From assembly GCF_002994745.2 (NCBI RefSeq), contig NC_037093.1, positions 50,510,384 through 50,574,383 on the forward strand: DNA of 64,000 nt. The letters run 5' to 3'. The notes beneath the pieces are model-generated. The model did no database searches. It was given only the letters and a program-made list of their open reading frames with translations, and was not told where the DNA came from. The position numbers and the translations under genes are program-made. Origin of the DNA: Rosa chinensis (taxonomy: Eukaryota; Streptophyta; Magnoliopsida; Rosales; Rosaceae). Positions 31,201 through 41,700 of this stretch are shown here, one piece after another (position 1 is the first letter of the stretch; each line of letters starts with the position of its first letter).

Positions 31201-31610
31201 CTGATTCTCTTCACCGTCTTCGAGCAGAGGAGCTAGTCTGAGGATGAAAAGGAGGAGGACGAGGCGGGTTGGGTTGTGATTGTGATTGTAGCCGGAGAAT
31301 GAAGACGAGGAGGAGGGTTGTGGTCGGAGGCGGAGAACGAAGAGGAGGATGGTTTTTGTCAGATGGGGAGAACGAAGAGGAGGATGGTTTTTGTCAGATG
31401 GGGAGAACGAAGAGGCTGATTCTCTTCACCGTCTTCGAGCAGAAGAGCTGGTCCGAGGCGGAAAAGGAGGAGGATGAGGAGGGTCGGGTTGTGATTGTAG
31501 CCGGAGAACGGAGACGAGAAGGGGGGTTGTGGTCGGAGGTGGAGAACAAAGAGGAGGATGGTTTTAGTCAGAGGCGGAGAACGAAGGAGAAAAGGGAGGT
31601 TTGGTCGAAT
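31201..31610. repeat. Purine-rich nested tandem repeats in the CACTA 5' region
   Basis: A 35-bp unit (GAACGAAGAGGAGGATGG...) starts at 31335, 31370 and 31405. A larger unit of about 217 bp (CTGATTCTCTTCACCGTC...) starts near 31202 and again near 31419. The composition is GA-rich on the plus strand. ORFs through this tract (for example 31269-31628) are repeat artefacts. Confidence 0.8.
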
Positions 31611-31744
31611 AGTGTTAGGGCAAGCTGAAGTCAATGTTAGTCCAAATATGTCTAAGTGTGGGAATGAGTTTTTCCTCCCCCGCGCTTCTTTAAAAAATTT
31701 TAACTTAGCTGCTCAGCGGTTTTCTGAAAATTCAAACAAAATTT

Positions 31745-31880
31745 TTGTCATCGGTCAACAGTAAAAAGCGATGTCAGTTATATACATACAAATCGGTTTT
31801 TGCGAAATCAATGTTAATGACATTGTTTTACATCGCGTGTATTTCTCACCGACTTAAATGGCATGATGTCTATGAGCATA
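31745..31880. repeat. Right sub-terminal repeat region of the CACTA element
   Basis: A shorter set of the same ATCGGT/CGATGT/ACATCG words lies next to the right terminal inverted repeat, for example ATTTTTGTCATCGGTC and TTACATCGCGTG. The left region is six times longer, so the ends are asymmetric. Confidence 0.6.
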
Positions 31881-31895
31881 ATTCCAGTAGTGGCA

Positions 31896-32567
31896 GCTGC
31901 AGAATTGAGTCGGGCGGCTGGAAATGGCCCACATGCTGGCTTGGTCTATTGGGCTTGAATACTGCCTGAAGGCCCGTTTGCTCTTTTGGGCTTATTGGGT
32001 CATTATTTAGTTTTTTTTTTTATTTCTAATAATTCCCTTTTATTTTGGGATCTATGCTTGTTAGTTTTTAGTAAGCATCAAGGAGTCTTAATTATTTCAC
32101 ATATTTACTATGTTGTAGTGTTAACATAGTTTATAGGCTTGCTTTTTTCAGTGAGCAAAGAACTATTAAATGAGAAGACCTAATCTATGTATTGCTGTGG
32201 CACCACCACAAACTTTTTATATACCCTATGACGGTTGAGAGAGGATATGTAATGGCTCATTCTGGCTTTTGATGAATGATATACAACCGATTGGGTTTGA
32301 TTAAATTTAAAAAAAAAAAAAAAAAACTCCTGATTTAATCTAGTTCTAAATATTTAATATAATTCTCAATTCCACCATAAATTTTTTTTATTTTTTTATT
32401 GGAGCTTACTCCCTGTTGCTTGTTACATCAAAATTCGTTTTATTTATATGGTTTGGATTCATTTTAATACATCTATCATGTAATTATGAAGAGTTGAACT
32501 GAAGACTTTCCATTCAAAAAAAAAGGGCCTTGACGCTGTATACAGAATCAGGCTAAGGCTTTCCCAC
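31896..32567. other. Distal part of the retroposon and AT-rich flank, no gene
   Basis: Bases 31896-32323 are the 3' half of the retroposon interrupted by CACTA. Bases 32341-32567 are AT-rich flank without features. Confidence 0.5.
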
Positions 32568-32570
32568 TTA

Positions 32571-32865
32571 GAGCAACTCCAACAAATTCGCTATATTTTG
32601 ATTTTTCTCTACTTTAGGGAAAAATAAGCCTCTTTTGCTCCAACAGATTCCCTATAACTATCTCTATTTTAGGGAAAGTGAGGAGAGAGAAACCCAAATT
32701 CCCTATATTTACAGCAAACTCCAAAATTTTAAAGAAAAATATGGAGATTTTATAGATTACTGTAAACTAGGGAATCTGTTGGAGTTGGAGAAGAAAAATA
32801 GGCTAAAGGTTTGACTTTTGCTTCTCTATAATACAAAAATTATAGGGAAGCTGTTGGAGTTGCTC
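32571..32865. mobile_element. Tourist-like MITE (295 bp, TSD TTA)
   Basis: The terminal inverted repeats are GAGCAACTCCAACA at the left and TGTTGGAGTTGCTC at the right. They are flanked by TTA at 32568-32570 and 32866-32868, the target preference of PIF/Harbinger elements. The interior is AT-rich, contains repeated inward copies of CCAACAGATTCCCTATA, and has no ORF. Confidence 0.88.
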
Positions 32866-33111
32866 TTACACCATTAAAAGTTTATATTTTCCAGCTATCC
32901 AACTCAAGCGTTAAATAACAACTTTACCCTAAACCAAATTAATAAACTACATCATGCCATCGATCTATTTCTCCTCTCTCTCATACGGATACGGTCACAC
33001 ATCTTCGATCTGAAACTCTCTCTCTCTCCCTCCCTCCCTCCCCCGCCCTTCCCTCTCTCCTCATCGGAGTCGGACATACGACGTCGCTCTGTTGGATCTT
33101 TGTGCTCGACG

Positions 33112-33435
33112 ATGGCCGGCACGAAGAAGGATAGCTCCAATCTAGTACTCAGAACATGGAATTTGATTGGTACTCTATCATCTGTGAAGCCTTTTCCGAA
33201 CACCACCACCGGTTTCCGGTCGCCGTTTCTTGAAAATTAATTTCCATTGGGTTTCGACGCCTTCAACCGGATTCTGACCCACTCTACCATCGGGTTTCTG
33301 GATTTCTGTGATAAGGGTTGCGAGGAGGAGACGTCAATGGAGGAGGTGGAGTCTGGAAGGGACTTGAGCGCGAAAATGTTTGAGAGGTTGAGGGAGAAGA
33401 ATTTAAATTTTCTAGAAAAGGTCGACCCAACCTAG
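33112..33435 (+). pseudogene. Unrecognised small gene or remnant, 107 codons with one internal TAA
   Basis: An ATG at 33112 follows a CT-rich leader (33010-33060) of the type common in plant 5' UTRs. The frame encodes MAGTKKDSSNLVLRTWNLIG and continues after a TAA at 33238-33240 to a TAG at 33433-33435. The acidic and basic tail (CEEETSMEEVESGRDLSAKM) reads like real protein. I cannot name the family. It could be a decayed first exon, or two unrelated short frames. Confidence 0.35.
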
Positions 33436-33779
33436 GCTCAGGCTTCGGGTGCTCTGGATGTTGCAATTATGTTGGCAGAGAGTCTACCTAGAATTAATCA
33501 TGCATGTGTTTCAGTTTGTGGTTAATTGGTTAAACTAAGCCCAAATATGCAAATAGCTTGGGTAACAAAACTTCTATGATGGGTACCAAATGTTTTAATT
33601 CATCACCCACTAGTTTGGGCCTTAGTCACCGTTGTACCAAAGAGAAGAATCTGAGTATAGATATACTGCAGTTGCAAATAAATTTTCCTCAAGCTCAACA
33701 TTGCAAAGGCAATTCAATCATTTTGAGTATCTCAAAATGGGAAAGTGCAAGGTTTGTCCTTCAGCTGTAATAAAACAAT

Positions 33780-34060
33780 TATTGCCCTCCAATAAATGTT
33801 TATTGCCCCCCCCCCCCCCCAAATAAAAGATTTTGAATTTATGTAATCTCTTCATCTTCTTCTTCAATCAAAGTTTTATTTGTCTAATTTTAGATAAATT
33901 AATTCCCCTTCTCCCTAATAAATTTTTATTGCCCCCCAATAAACCTTTATTGGAGGGCAATAAACCCCAATAAAAAGTTTTCATTGGGGGAAAATAAAAA
34001 TTTATTTGTGGGGGGTAATAAATCTCTCCAGCGACCTATGAGATTTCCGACTACCTCTTT
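33780..34060. repeat. Degenerate AATAAA/CCCCC-rich simple repeats
   Basis: Repeated words of the form CCCCAATAAA(C/T)TTTATTG occur on both strands, including a C15 run at about 33807-33821. An older, diverged copy of the 34061 repeat unit (GCGACCTATGAGATTTCCGA) lies at its end. No gene is seen. Confidence 0.6.
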
Positions 34061-34510
34061 GGAGACCTTCGGTGAGGTTTCATAAAATTTTATTGTCCTC
34101 CAATAAATGTATATTTGGGGTAATAAATGTTTATGAGAAGGTCAATAAACCTCTCTGGTGACCTATGAGATTTCCAACGACCTCTTTAGAGACTTCTGGC
34201 GAGGTTTTCAGAGAAGTCCTGTGGCTGGTGATTGGTGACCAGATTCTCGCGGCCAGTCACAAGACTCTGGTGTAGTCACCTATGGGGAGACCTTCGGCGA
34301 GGTTTCATAAAATTTTATTGTCCTCCAATAAATGTATATTTGGGGTAATAAATGTTTATGAGAAGGTCAATAAACCTCTCTGGTGACCTATGAGATTTCC
34401 AACGACCTCTTTAGAGACTTCTGGCGAGGTTTTCAGAGAAGTCCTGTGGTTGGTGATTGGTGACCAGATTCTCACGGCCAGTCACAAGACTCTGGTGTAG
34501 TCACCTATGG
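34061..34510. repeat. 225-bp tandem duplication
   Basis: Units 34061-34285 and 34286-34510 differ at only a few bases (for example GTGGCTGGTG against GTGGTTGGTG). Each starts GGAGACCTTCGG and ends GTAGTCACCTATGG. They are non-coding and point to a recent unequal exchange or slippage event. They directly adjoin the CT microsatellite. Confidence 0.9.
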
Positions 34511-34511
34511 C

Positions 34512-34512
34512 T

Positions 34513-34602
<90 letters not shown>

Positions 34603-34637
34603 CCTCCCTCCCTCCCTCCCTCCCTCCCTCCCTCCCT

Positions 34638-34703
<66 letters not shown>

Positions 34704-34726
34704 CCCTCCCTCTCTCCCTCCCTCTA
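34512..34726. repeat. Compound microsatellite (CT)n(CCCT)n(CT)n
   Basis: About 215 bp consist of TC dinucleotides with a central TCCC tetranucleotide block (about 34597-34644) and a shorter mixed block at the end. All ORFs here, such as Ser-Leu and Arg-Glu repeats, are artefacts of the repeat. GA/CT tracts can bind GAGA-type factors in plants, but nothing shows that here. Confidence 0.97.
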
Positions 34727-34946
34727 TGTAACAAAGGGGTGAGGCACAATAGTTTCAAAAAAATAAAAAAAACTTAATTGGGTATTAGGGAATACCTTAT
34801 TAGAGTCTTTATGGGTATGTGGAAATAAAAATAAGTGGATGGTGTGAGGGGGGGAAAAGTACCTAGAATTAGGGTAAATGGTCAAAACTAAAATAAAAAA
34901 ATAAAAGCACTAAGGGACAATTAGCTGGCCAACTGTACAAGCTTTG

Positions 34947-35338
34947 TTTTTTTTTTTTTTGGAAAAAGGGCTGGTGCGGCTGCCTCAAGTCTTGATTAAT
35001 AAAATTGCAGAATCCAAGGGAGGGACGTAAAGCTTCAACCCCATATATATTACAATATGCATAAAGAGAACATCCTGAAATAATAACAGGATTCTCCAAA
35101 AAATCTATGTATTCTAAGTTCTAACAACTACCAATTAGCAAAGAGTGCACGAATGGTTGCTCCATTTTCTTTGACATAGCGGTGCCATACAGGAAAGATA
35201 ACTTTATTACGAAGAAGTATAATTACAAATAACACCGTTTTCCCACTATGTTGCTTCACGGAAATAAATCCGGCGACACTCAATTTCATCCTGCCACTAG
35301 AAGGTTGCGTCCATTTCATCAAGTGAATAGCTCGTCAC
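34947..35338 (-). pseudogene. LINE-type remnant, RNase H-like fragment with poly(A) tail
   Basis: A T15 run at about 34946-34960 is a poly(A) tail read on the minus strand. Upstream of it on that strand lie KWTQPSSGRMKLSVAGFISV and later ALFANW, which resemble the start of the RNase H module (W-P-G-K-x-N-x-D-G) of plant LINEs, with the Asp lost. The same family occurs on the plus strand at 63195-63600, also ending in an A-run. It is degenerate, and the assignment rests on pattern only. Confidence 0.45.
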
Positions 35339-35440
35339 CTCGTTAGGACAGACAAGGCACACTGAGTGTGCATACCAAGACAAAACCCACATCCCCCTAC
35401 CCAAAAGTGGTAGGGACTTATTACGGGCATAGAGCCACGT

Positions 35441-35834
35441 CTTTTTTTTTTTGGAAGAAAATAATGAATTTTATTCATCAAATATGATTTAGGTCATACA
35501 ATAGGGCATCCGAAATAATAGTTGGAACAGAAGTGAACCACTTAGTCTGAATAGAAGATTCAAAACCAAGGCTAGCCAACCTATGAGCAATAGAATTTGC
35601 TTGCCTATTTACATGAAGCAATTCAATGAAATGAAAGGACTTACATAAATCCTTGATATCATCTACTAGGTTACTTAGTAGCGAGTGGTCACCAACCTGA
35701 TCAGTAACAAATTGTATAGCAACAAGACAATCACTTTCAATTTCTACCTTTGTCGCTCCCAATTGTTGAAACATATGTATGCGATGCTTGATGGCTAGTA
35801 ACTCAACATGAAGGGGTGACATAATAAACTGCAC
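35441..35834 (-). pseudogene. LINE RNase H (RVT_3) remnant with poly(A) tail
   Basis: A 118-codon open frame encodes HVELLAIKHRIHMFQQLGAT, then EIESDCLVAIQFV and HVNRQANSIAHRLASLGFE. These are the E-L-A-I, E-S-D and H-V-x-R-x-A-N-x-x-A-H motifs of the RNase H tail of plant non-LTR retrotransposons. On the minus strand it ends next to an A10 tail (the T run at 35441-35450). The polymerase part is absent, so this is a 5'-truncated LINE copy. Confidence 0.75.
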
Positions 35835-36639
35835 TTTACATAAACTGGGTCAAGGGCCATGTCTTACTAAAAGTAAATAACAATAAAACAAAGTAGAAAA
35901 ATAAACTAGGTCAAGGGTCAAAGCCCAGACCCAAAGCCCATTAGGCCCAAGTTTGAGTAACTGATTGCAGAGATCACGACCCACCCATGCTGCCCGCCCC
36001 TCACCAGCAGCAGCCTCGCCTCACAAGCTTTGTTTTAAAACCTATGTTTCAGTTTTTTTAAATTCAAATCAGGAGGCATTTGTCGTAATGGCCGTTACGT
36101 ACTCACCTACGTGTCAAATTATTATTGGCTTCCGTGATAACGGTCTGGCTACCCTTCCTAGAAAAGACATTGCCCCAAAACAGAGTCCTGTTTTCTCCCA
36201 TTACTATTTCATTCAACCCTCTCCCTGCCTATTGCGACCTTTCATCGCTTCAGAACCAGCAGCAAACTAAAACCCCCAGCTCCTCCATTTAAACATCAAA
36301 GCAAAATGTCACCGAAAAATCAATCAGTGCAACCGATCTCAGACGCCCGTCAAATCTTTACTCAAATGCAGAGCAGTATGCAAATCATTGTGCTGTTTAA
36401 TCCTCATCCTCAGCAAACCATCCAAAACGACGATGCTCACCTCCTCCTGCATGTCCAACGAGGGAAGCATGCAGCAAATTTCCGTAGGTATTGGTCTTTG
36501 TTGGAATATAATGATTACAAGTTTGATTTTATGTATAGACGAGAAATGTGCGCTACTATTGTAGCAACAACTTTAATTTCCATCTTCAGTTTTTGTTTAA
36601 GATTGTTGACCTATTAGGATCCACATACAATTAAGCCTT
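35835..36639. other. Stretch with an unrecognised ORF at 36306-36617
   Basis: A plus-strand frame from ATG 36306 (MSPKNQSVQPISDARQIFTQ) runs 103 codons after an A/C-rich leader that looks like a plant 5' UTR. It resembles a first exon, but I find no family and no downstream exon before the copia fragment begins. The 35965-36270 ORF is low-complexity and unconvincing. Confidence 0.25.
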
Positions 36640-37125
36640 TCTCTTAAAGCTGAACCTCCCCGGAATGAGACGCCTGATAAGATGAATGTTGTGTGTAGGT
36701 TGAAGAAGTCACTATATGGTTTGAAACAATCCCCCCGTGCATGGTTTGGGCGCTTTACTCAAGCAATGAAGCAATTTGGTTACAAACAAAGCAATTTGGA
36801 TCATACTCTCTTCCTTAAGCATCAGAAGGGTAAAGTAACAGCTTTAATCATCTATGTTGATGATATGGTGATCACGGGTGATCGAGAGGAAATTAGGAGG
36901 TTGCAGCAGCAGTTAGCTTCGGAGTTTGAGATGAAAGACCTTGGTGACTTGAGATATTTCCTTGGGATAGAGGTAGCCAAGGAAAGTAGCAGCATCTTCT
37001 TGTGCCAAAGAAAATATGTTCTAGACTTGCTGTCAGAAACGGGTATGTTAGATTGCAGGTCAGCTGATACACCAATTGAACAGAATCACTGGTTAGCAGA
37101 GTACCCTGATCAAGTCCTGACTGAT

Positions 37126-39843
37126 TGACAGGACCCGCCCCAGATTTCACCTTGAAATCCGAAGTGACCCTGCGGGGCCCACCTTAGAAGAAATTCTACC
37201 AAAATTTTGGCGGAACTCCCTCTAAAGTGGACTACCTAAAAACCTGTAGAAAGACATTTACACTTCTAAAATAATCCACCCTTAATCTTCTAGAGCCACC
37301 ATACTCCCTAAATCACAACGTCTCCCAATTTCACAAATAATTCTGAACTTAAGAATATTAATCTCAAGAGTTATCAGAGCAATCTATTTCTTAGGTGTAC
37401 AACAAGCTAGAATACAAGATAAAGGACCGATACTTTATAATGCGGAAGCTATGACAGCTATGTCTCAACCCCAAGTACGCTCGACCTCAAGCTAAACTAG
37501 CCTGCAAATTGGGCATTTGAAACCAAAGAGCCCAGGGGAAAACATTTAAAAACCGTTAGAGTGAGTGGACAAAAAAATAAGTAATTTTGAATGAATACGT
37601 AAAACGTAATGCTTTCCCAAATTATTCTCTAAAATCTCGCATGCAGTAACAATATTGAAAAATACTTTTAATCATTATCTTTACTGCAATCTTAATCGCA
37701 TAGAAATAGAACATCTTAAAATCTCATCCTCAATCCTTATAAAAACATCTTTTTCAAGAGGCTTGCTTGATGACTAGAAAGGACTGCTGTCTAGTCATCT
37801 CATGCCATCTGGGAGGGACTGCCACCCAGATGACGCATCGGAAGGAACTGCCAACCGGAATAGGAGGCGGTGGTAGAAGGGACTGCCAACTAACCACAGG
37901 TAGTAGACGGGACTGCCGACTAACTACCTCATGTCATCTGGAAGGGACTGCCACCCAGATGATTCATCGGAAATGACTGCCAACCGGAATATAGTCTGAA
38001 AGGGACTGTCAACCAGACTATTACCTAGAAGGGACTGCCAACTAGGTACTATACGCATGCGCCAAAGATAACCTCCTTGATAAACTGGAAACAGCCTCTT
38101 ACAATTACCTGCTTTTGGAAATAAACTCGATAATACTTCAATAAATCATTAATAATCCGCTAAAAGCATACTCATGATTATCCCGCTAACTCAAACCTCA
38201 ATATCTCAATAAATCCTCGAAAGCATAAATCAAATACTCTGTAAATCAATAAATGATTTAGGAAAGAAAACTCAATAATTCAATCACGCTCAAATATTTG
38301 CTAAATCCTTCGTACTCGTAAATCCTCATAAAAACTGCTATTCGAAAACAATAATTCTCATAATCTTTTCTTAATCAGTCACTTCCTGAAAATCGTTTCC
38401 CAACTCAATAACTCATAAATAAATAGCTTGAAAAATCTATTGAAAGCCCTCGGGAAGGAAATCCACTAAAAATCTTGTAACTCATAGAGCATAATAAATC
38501 TCAAGAAATCAAGCTCATAAAATCATAATACTCAATAATTCAAAATAATAATTTAAACCTCAATCGGAAAATAATAATATACTGCATGCACATTTAATTT
38601 AAAATAAATGTCCACTCACAGTACTATTTAGGCGACCACGCTACAGGTTTCCTGCGTCGAGCAGTAGCTCGGCACGTCGCCATGTATACAATTATAATTC
38701 GTGAATAACAATCCGGAATTTAAATACGATTCCAATGTCCTATTGTCAAAAATCAACATTTTCATTTCTTCTCCAATTTAATCCAAACTTCACCATTAAC
38801 ACCAATTCCTTGATTTATATATTCCACAACGAAAACGAGGGAAATCCGACAACCGGATTTCCCATAATTCAATCACAAAACTCCAAACTTCGGAAAATCA
38901 CAAACAATTCCAAATTCCTCCAAAATTCACCAAACTTCACATACAAGCTCTACAACATTTAAGAAATTAATCTAGCTAAAAACAGACATTAAGTCACTAT
39001 TCACGCACCGCAATCACTGTTCACCGCACTGTTCACACACCGGCAACCTCCTCCTCCGGCCACCAAATTTTGGCAGCAGCTTCGTCTTATCCATCCAAAC
39101 ATCTTTCTCAACTACCACAAAGTCAGAAAACACATGAAAATACCCGAAACTAAGCTCAAACAGTAAAACCCGATTTCCAAATAGTACCCAGAAATTCAAA
39201 CCTTCGATTCGTCAATTTCACTTCAATTTGTGGAAAAATCTTGGAGGGATATCATCCACGTCTCGAGGTGCATCGATCAAGCTCAAAAATGCCGCCAGAG
39301 ATGGCCGAAATCTGGAAAAATTTTCCAGAAAACCCGAGCTGCTACAGTGAACTTGTTGGCTTCGATTCGTCGTCTATGGTGAATGATAGGGTGCAAGGCA
39401 TATATAGATAGAAACCTTGTTTCAAGATGAAGAGATGGACACCAATTTCATGGCCATAGGTGGCCGGACGAGGCGGCGGTGACGTCGAAAAGTTACATCG
39501 GCGAGAGAGGAAGAAAGCTGGAAATTTTTGGGGCTTTCCCGAAATGGAAAGTCCAAATTTCTATTTATAGACATGAATTTCACAAAATTACAAAACTGCC
39601 ATTAACTTAAAACCCTTATAACTTCTTTGTTACAACTTCAATTTTAGCGTTCCACGTGTCTCTGAACTCGGTTTAACGTCCTCTACAACTTTCATGAAGA
39701 AAATTTTCTCAAATTTTGACCCGAACAAAAAATCATCTTTTAGGGCTCCCTAAAAGTACCGAAACGACAGTAAAAGTGAAAGAAAAGGTCGTTTACCGTC
39801 CAAATGACTAGTAAATCGGTATATTCAGGTTCGAGACGTTATA
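37126..39843 (+). mobile_element. Probable solo LTR (about 2.7 kb) inserted in the copia fragment
   Basis: The insert starts TGACAGGACCCGCCCCAG and ends GAGACGTTATA. It is flanked by CTGAT at 37121-37125 and 39844-39848 (ACTGAT if the terminal A is counted in the duplication). Removing it joins the copia RT frame exactly (...VLTD / DRVRYQR...). No internal coding domain or second LTR is present. TG at the left and a 5-bp target duplication fit an LTR; the right end TA may be a mutated CA. ORFs inside are not gene-like. Confidence 0.7.
37757..38056 (+). repeat. Irregular tandem repeats of a GGGACTGCC motif inside the solo LTR
   Basis: Blocks of roughly 25-40 bp recur: CATCTGG(A/G)AGGGACTGCCACCC, GGAA(G/T)GACTGCCAACCGGAAT, GAAGGGACTGCCAACTA. 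They alternate with their partly inverted ends (CCAGATGA/TCATCTGG), so each block could form a small hairpin. ORFs here reflect the repeat. Confidence 0.7.
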
Positions 39844-40532
39844 CTGATAGGGTGAGGTATCAAAGGTTAGTTGGCAGATTAATCTATTTGGGTCACACTA
39901 GACCTGATTTAGCTTATGCAGTGAGTGTGGTGAGCCAATTCATGCATAACCTAGTGAAGACCACATGGATGCAGTCGTGCGAATCCTGCAGTATCTAAAG
40001 AGAGCTCCTAGGAAGGGCCTTATGTTCTCAAAACATCACTGCCTGGAGGTGACTGGTTATACTGATGCTGATTGGGCTGGTTGTATTACTGATAGGAGAT
40101 TGACCTCAGGTTACTTTACATTTGTCGGAGGGAACCTTGTCACTTGGAAGAGTAAAAAACAAAAGGTGGTGGCAAGGTCGAGTGCTGAAGCCGAGTATAG
40201 AGGTATGGCACATGGAGTGTGTGAGTTGTTATGGTTACGTAATTTATTGCGTGATTTGGTCAAGCCAAAAAGAGCTATGAAGTTGTTTTGTGATAACAAA
40301 GCAGCTATTGAAATTTCACATAACCCAGTGGAGCATGATCATACGAAGCATGTGAAAGTTGACCGACACTTTATCAAGGAGAAGTTGGACACAAACCTGA
40401 TTGCCTTCCCATTCGTACCAACTGAGGAGCAGTTAGCAGATGTTCTGACTAAGGGTGTGTCAGTCAAAGTATTTCATGACTCACTTAACAAGTTGGGCAT
40501 TCGAGATGTGTATGCTCCAACTTGAGGGGGAG

Positions 40533-40893
40533 TGTTGTGAGTCACAGATATTTTAGGATTACTATTAGGAATAGAATTATACTAATTGTATAGAATCATG
40601 ATTGTAATTGTGGTTTGATTACTTTCCTTATTAGTTCAGAATTAGGGTTGTATAAGGTTGTATAAATATGCCTCTGTATATTGAATGAATGTGTGTGAGA
40701 ATTCATCCTTAAATTATACTAATTGTATAGAATTAGAATTGTAATTGTGGTTTGATTACTTTCCTTATTAGTCTAGAATTAGGGTTGTATAAGGTTGTAT
40801 AAATATGTCTCTGTATATTGAATGAATGTGTGTGACAATTCATCCTCAAAAGCTTCTTGTTCTCTAGAGAGTCTTATTTTTCAACTGGCAACA
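40533..40893 (+). repeat. 3' LTR of the truncated copia, with an internal duplication
   Basis: It starts TGTTGTGAG right after the purine tract GAGGGGGAG (40524-40532) and probably ends CTGGCAACA. Inside, a segment of about 140 bp (ATACTAATTGTATAGAAT to AATTCATCCT) occurs twice, at about 40569-40709 and 40711-40850. This doubles the likely TATA/poly(A) region (GTTGTATAAATATG). The right end is inferred from CA and sequence style only. Confidence 0.65.
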
Positions 40894-41700
40894 TCGAGAC
40901 GAAGCCTCCAACACTCATTTGTCGCGGTAGCATGGCCGAAATAAAAAAATTCGTTGGAAAACCGGTGAAGCTTTAGAGGTTCGATTCTCCCTCACTAGAA
41001 ACCCATCTTTGAAAACCAACTCCATAGACACGTCAGCAACATCGAGATGGAGTCATTTCTGCCCGTCCATCGTCGAGAAGTGGCCGGAATACAAGAATTC
41101 GTCAAAGAACTCGAGAGTCTTCTGGGCTTCGTCCTACCGCCATCGATGGTTGTTCAGAGCAAAAAGTACCGGACCTCATTTTGCTCTGTCAATACAAAGC
41201 TAACGACATCAATGCTACGTTGGTAGGTGGACGGACGACAAAGAATGGACAAGGTCGCCGTCGTTGCAAAATGGGTCATCGACTCGGGTATCATGTCGAC
41301 TGATCTGATCCGTTCCAAACTGATCCAGTGATATATCTAACACGATCAACGGTACAGATCTAGCACTGTTTGAAATCCATGATCCAGATTGCGTCGCATC
41401 ATGTTCTATTTTAAAAAAAAAAAAAAAAATCGGATAACACTAACTTTCAAAAATGATTAAAAATAACTTGAATGTCTGAAAAATCCTCCGAAATTTGTAA
41501 TGAACTCGTAATGACCTCTAATTTAATCCTAATTGCTCAAAGATAAAATTGGAAAAAAAATTAAATAATATTTGAAAGTTATAGAGTCTAAAATAAAATA
41601 AATAGTAGTAGGAATTCAAATTAAATTTGCTCGAAATTGTATTTCCTTTTTAAAATAGGAAACTAAATCTTCGAGATCTTACATTATGATTGTTGTGGGT
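40894..41700. other. Unidentified stretch, no gene seen
   Basis: Sequence with scattered stops, an A17 run near 41412 and AT-rich end. The last part may be the left LTR of the older copia described next, but I could not define its start. Confidence 0.4.

Larger units (their letters stand above)
19616..31892 (-). mobile_element. CACTA (En/Spm-type) DNA transposon, 12.3 kb, decayed coding region
   Basis: The left end is CACTACTAGAATTTTTCTCA and the right end, reverse-complemented, is CACTACTGGAATTATGCTCA. The 3-bp target duplication is GCA (19613-19615 and 31893-31895). Sub-terminal regions are packed with ACATCG/CGATGT words. Two genes lie on the minus strand: a TNP2-type transposase (25690-29095) and a TNP1/Ulp1-type gene (20781-25403). 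Both contain stops, so this copy is likely non-autonomous now. Its ends are well preserved and could still be mobilised in trans. Confidence 0.93.
19119..32323 (+). mobile_element. Poly(A) retroposon (about 930 bp) interrupted by the CACTA transposon
   Basis: AAACTCTTGATTTAATC (19102-19118) recurs as AAACTCCTGATTTAATC (32324-32340), 16 of 17 identical. The second copy directly follows an A-rich tail (about 32308-32326). This is the signature of target-primed reverse transcription. Without the nested CACTA the insert is 19119-19615 plus 31896-32323. The left part is GC-rich, the right part AT-rich. The tail ends GATTGGGTTTGATTAAATTTAAAA, typical of plant LINE 3' ends. No LINE ORF is left, so it is a 5'-truncated or non-autonomous LINE-type element. 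Confidence 0.7.
36649..40525 (+). pseudogene. Copia RT-RNase H fragment, interrupted
   Basis: The first part (36649-37125) encodes the RT palm and thumb: KKSLYGLKQSPRAWFGRF, then the catalytic YVDDMVITG, then EFEMKDLGDLRYFLGIEVA. The frame then meets the inserted LTR. After it, 39849-40525 resumes with [54 protein letters not shown] and ADVLTKGV, the copia RNase H. A one-base shift near 39960 breaks the frame between [12 protein letters not shown] and [12 protein letters not shown]. The final codons lie right before GAGGGGGAG. This is a dead fragment. Confidence 0.88.
36640..40893 (+). mobile_element. 5'-truncated Ty1/copia element split by a later LTR insertion
   Basis: The copy holds the end of the reverse transcriptase and the RNase H (36649-37125 and 39849-40525), then a polypurine tract and a 3' LTR (40533-40893). 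No gag, integrase or 5' LTR is present. A 2.7-kb segment (37126-39843) interrupts the RT-RNase H connection. Confidence 0.85.

Noticed and set aside
31269..31634. Gly/Glu/Arg-rich ORF of 119 codons and its minus-strand partner
   Set aside because: Produced by GA-rich tandem repeats in the CACTA 5' region; no start context or domain.
34457..34777. Long Ser-Leu and Arg-Glu ORFs on both strands
   Set aside because: They are translations of the CT/CCCT microsatellite.
37757..38056. GGGACTGCC repeats as a CRISPR array
   Set aside because: Units are irregular, spacers are not unique, and the genome is a plant; it is LTR-internal repeat.
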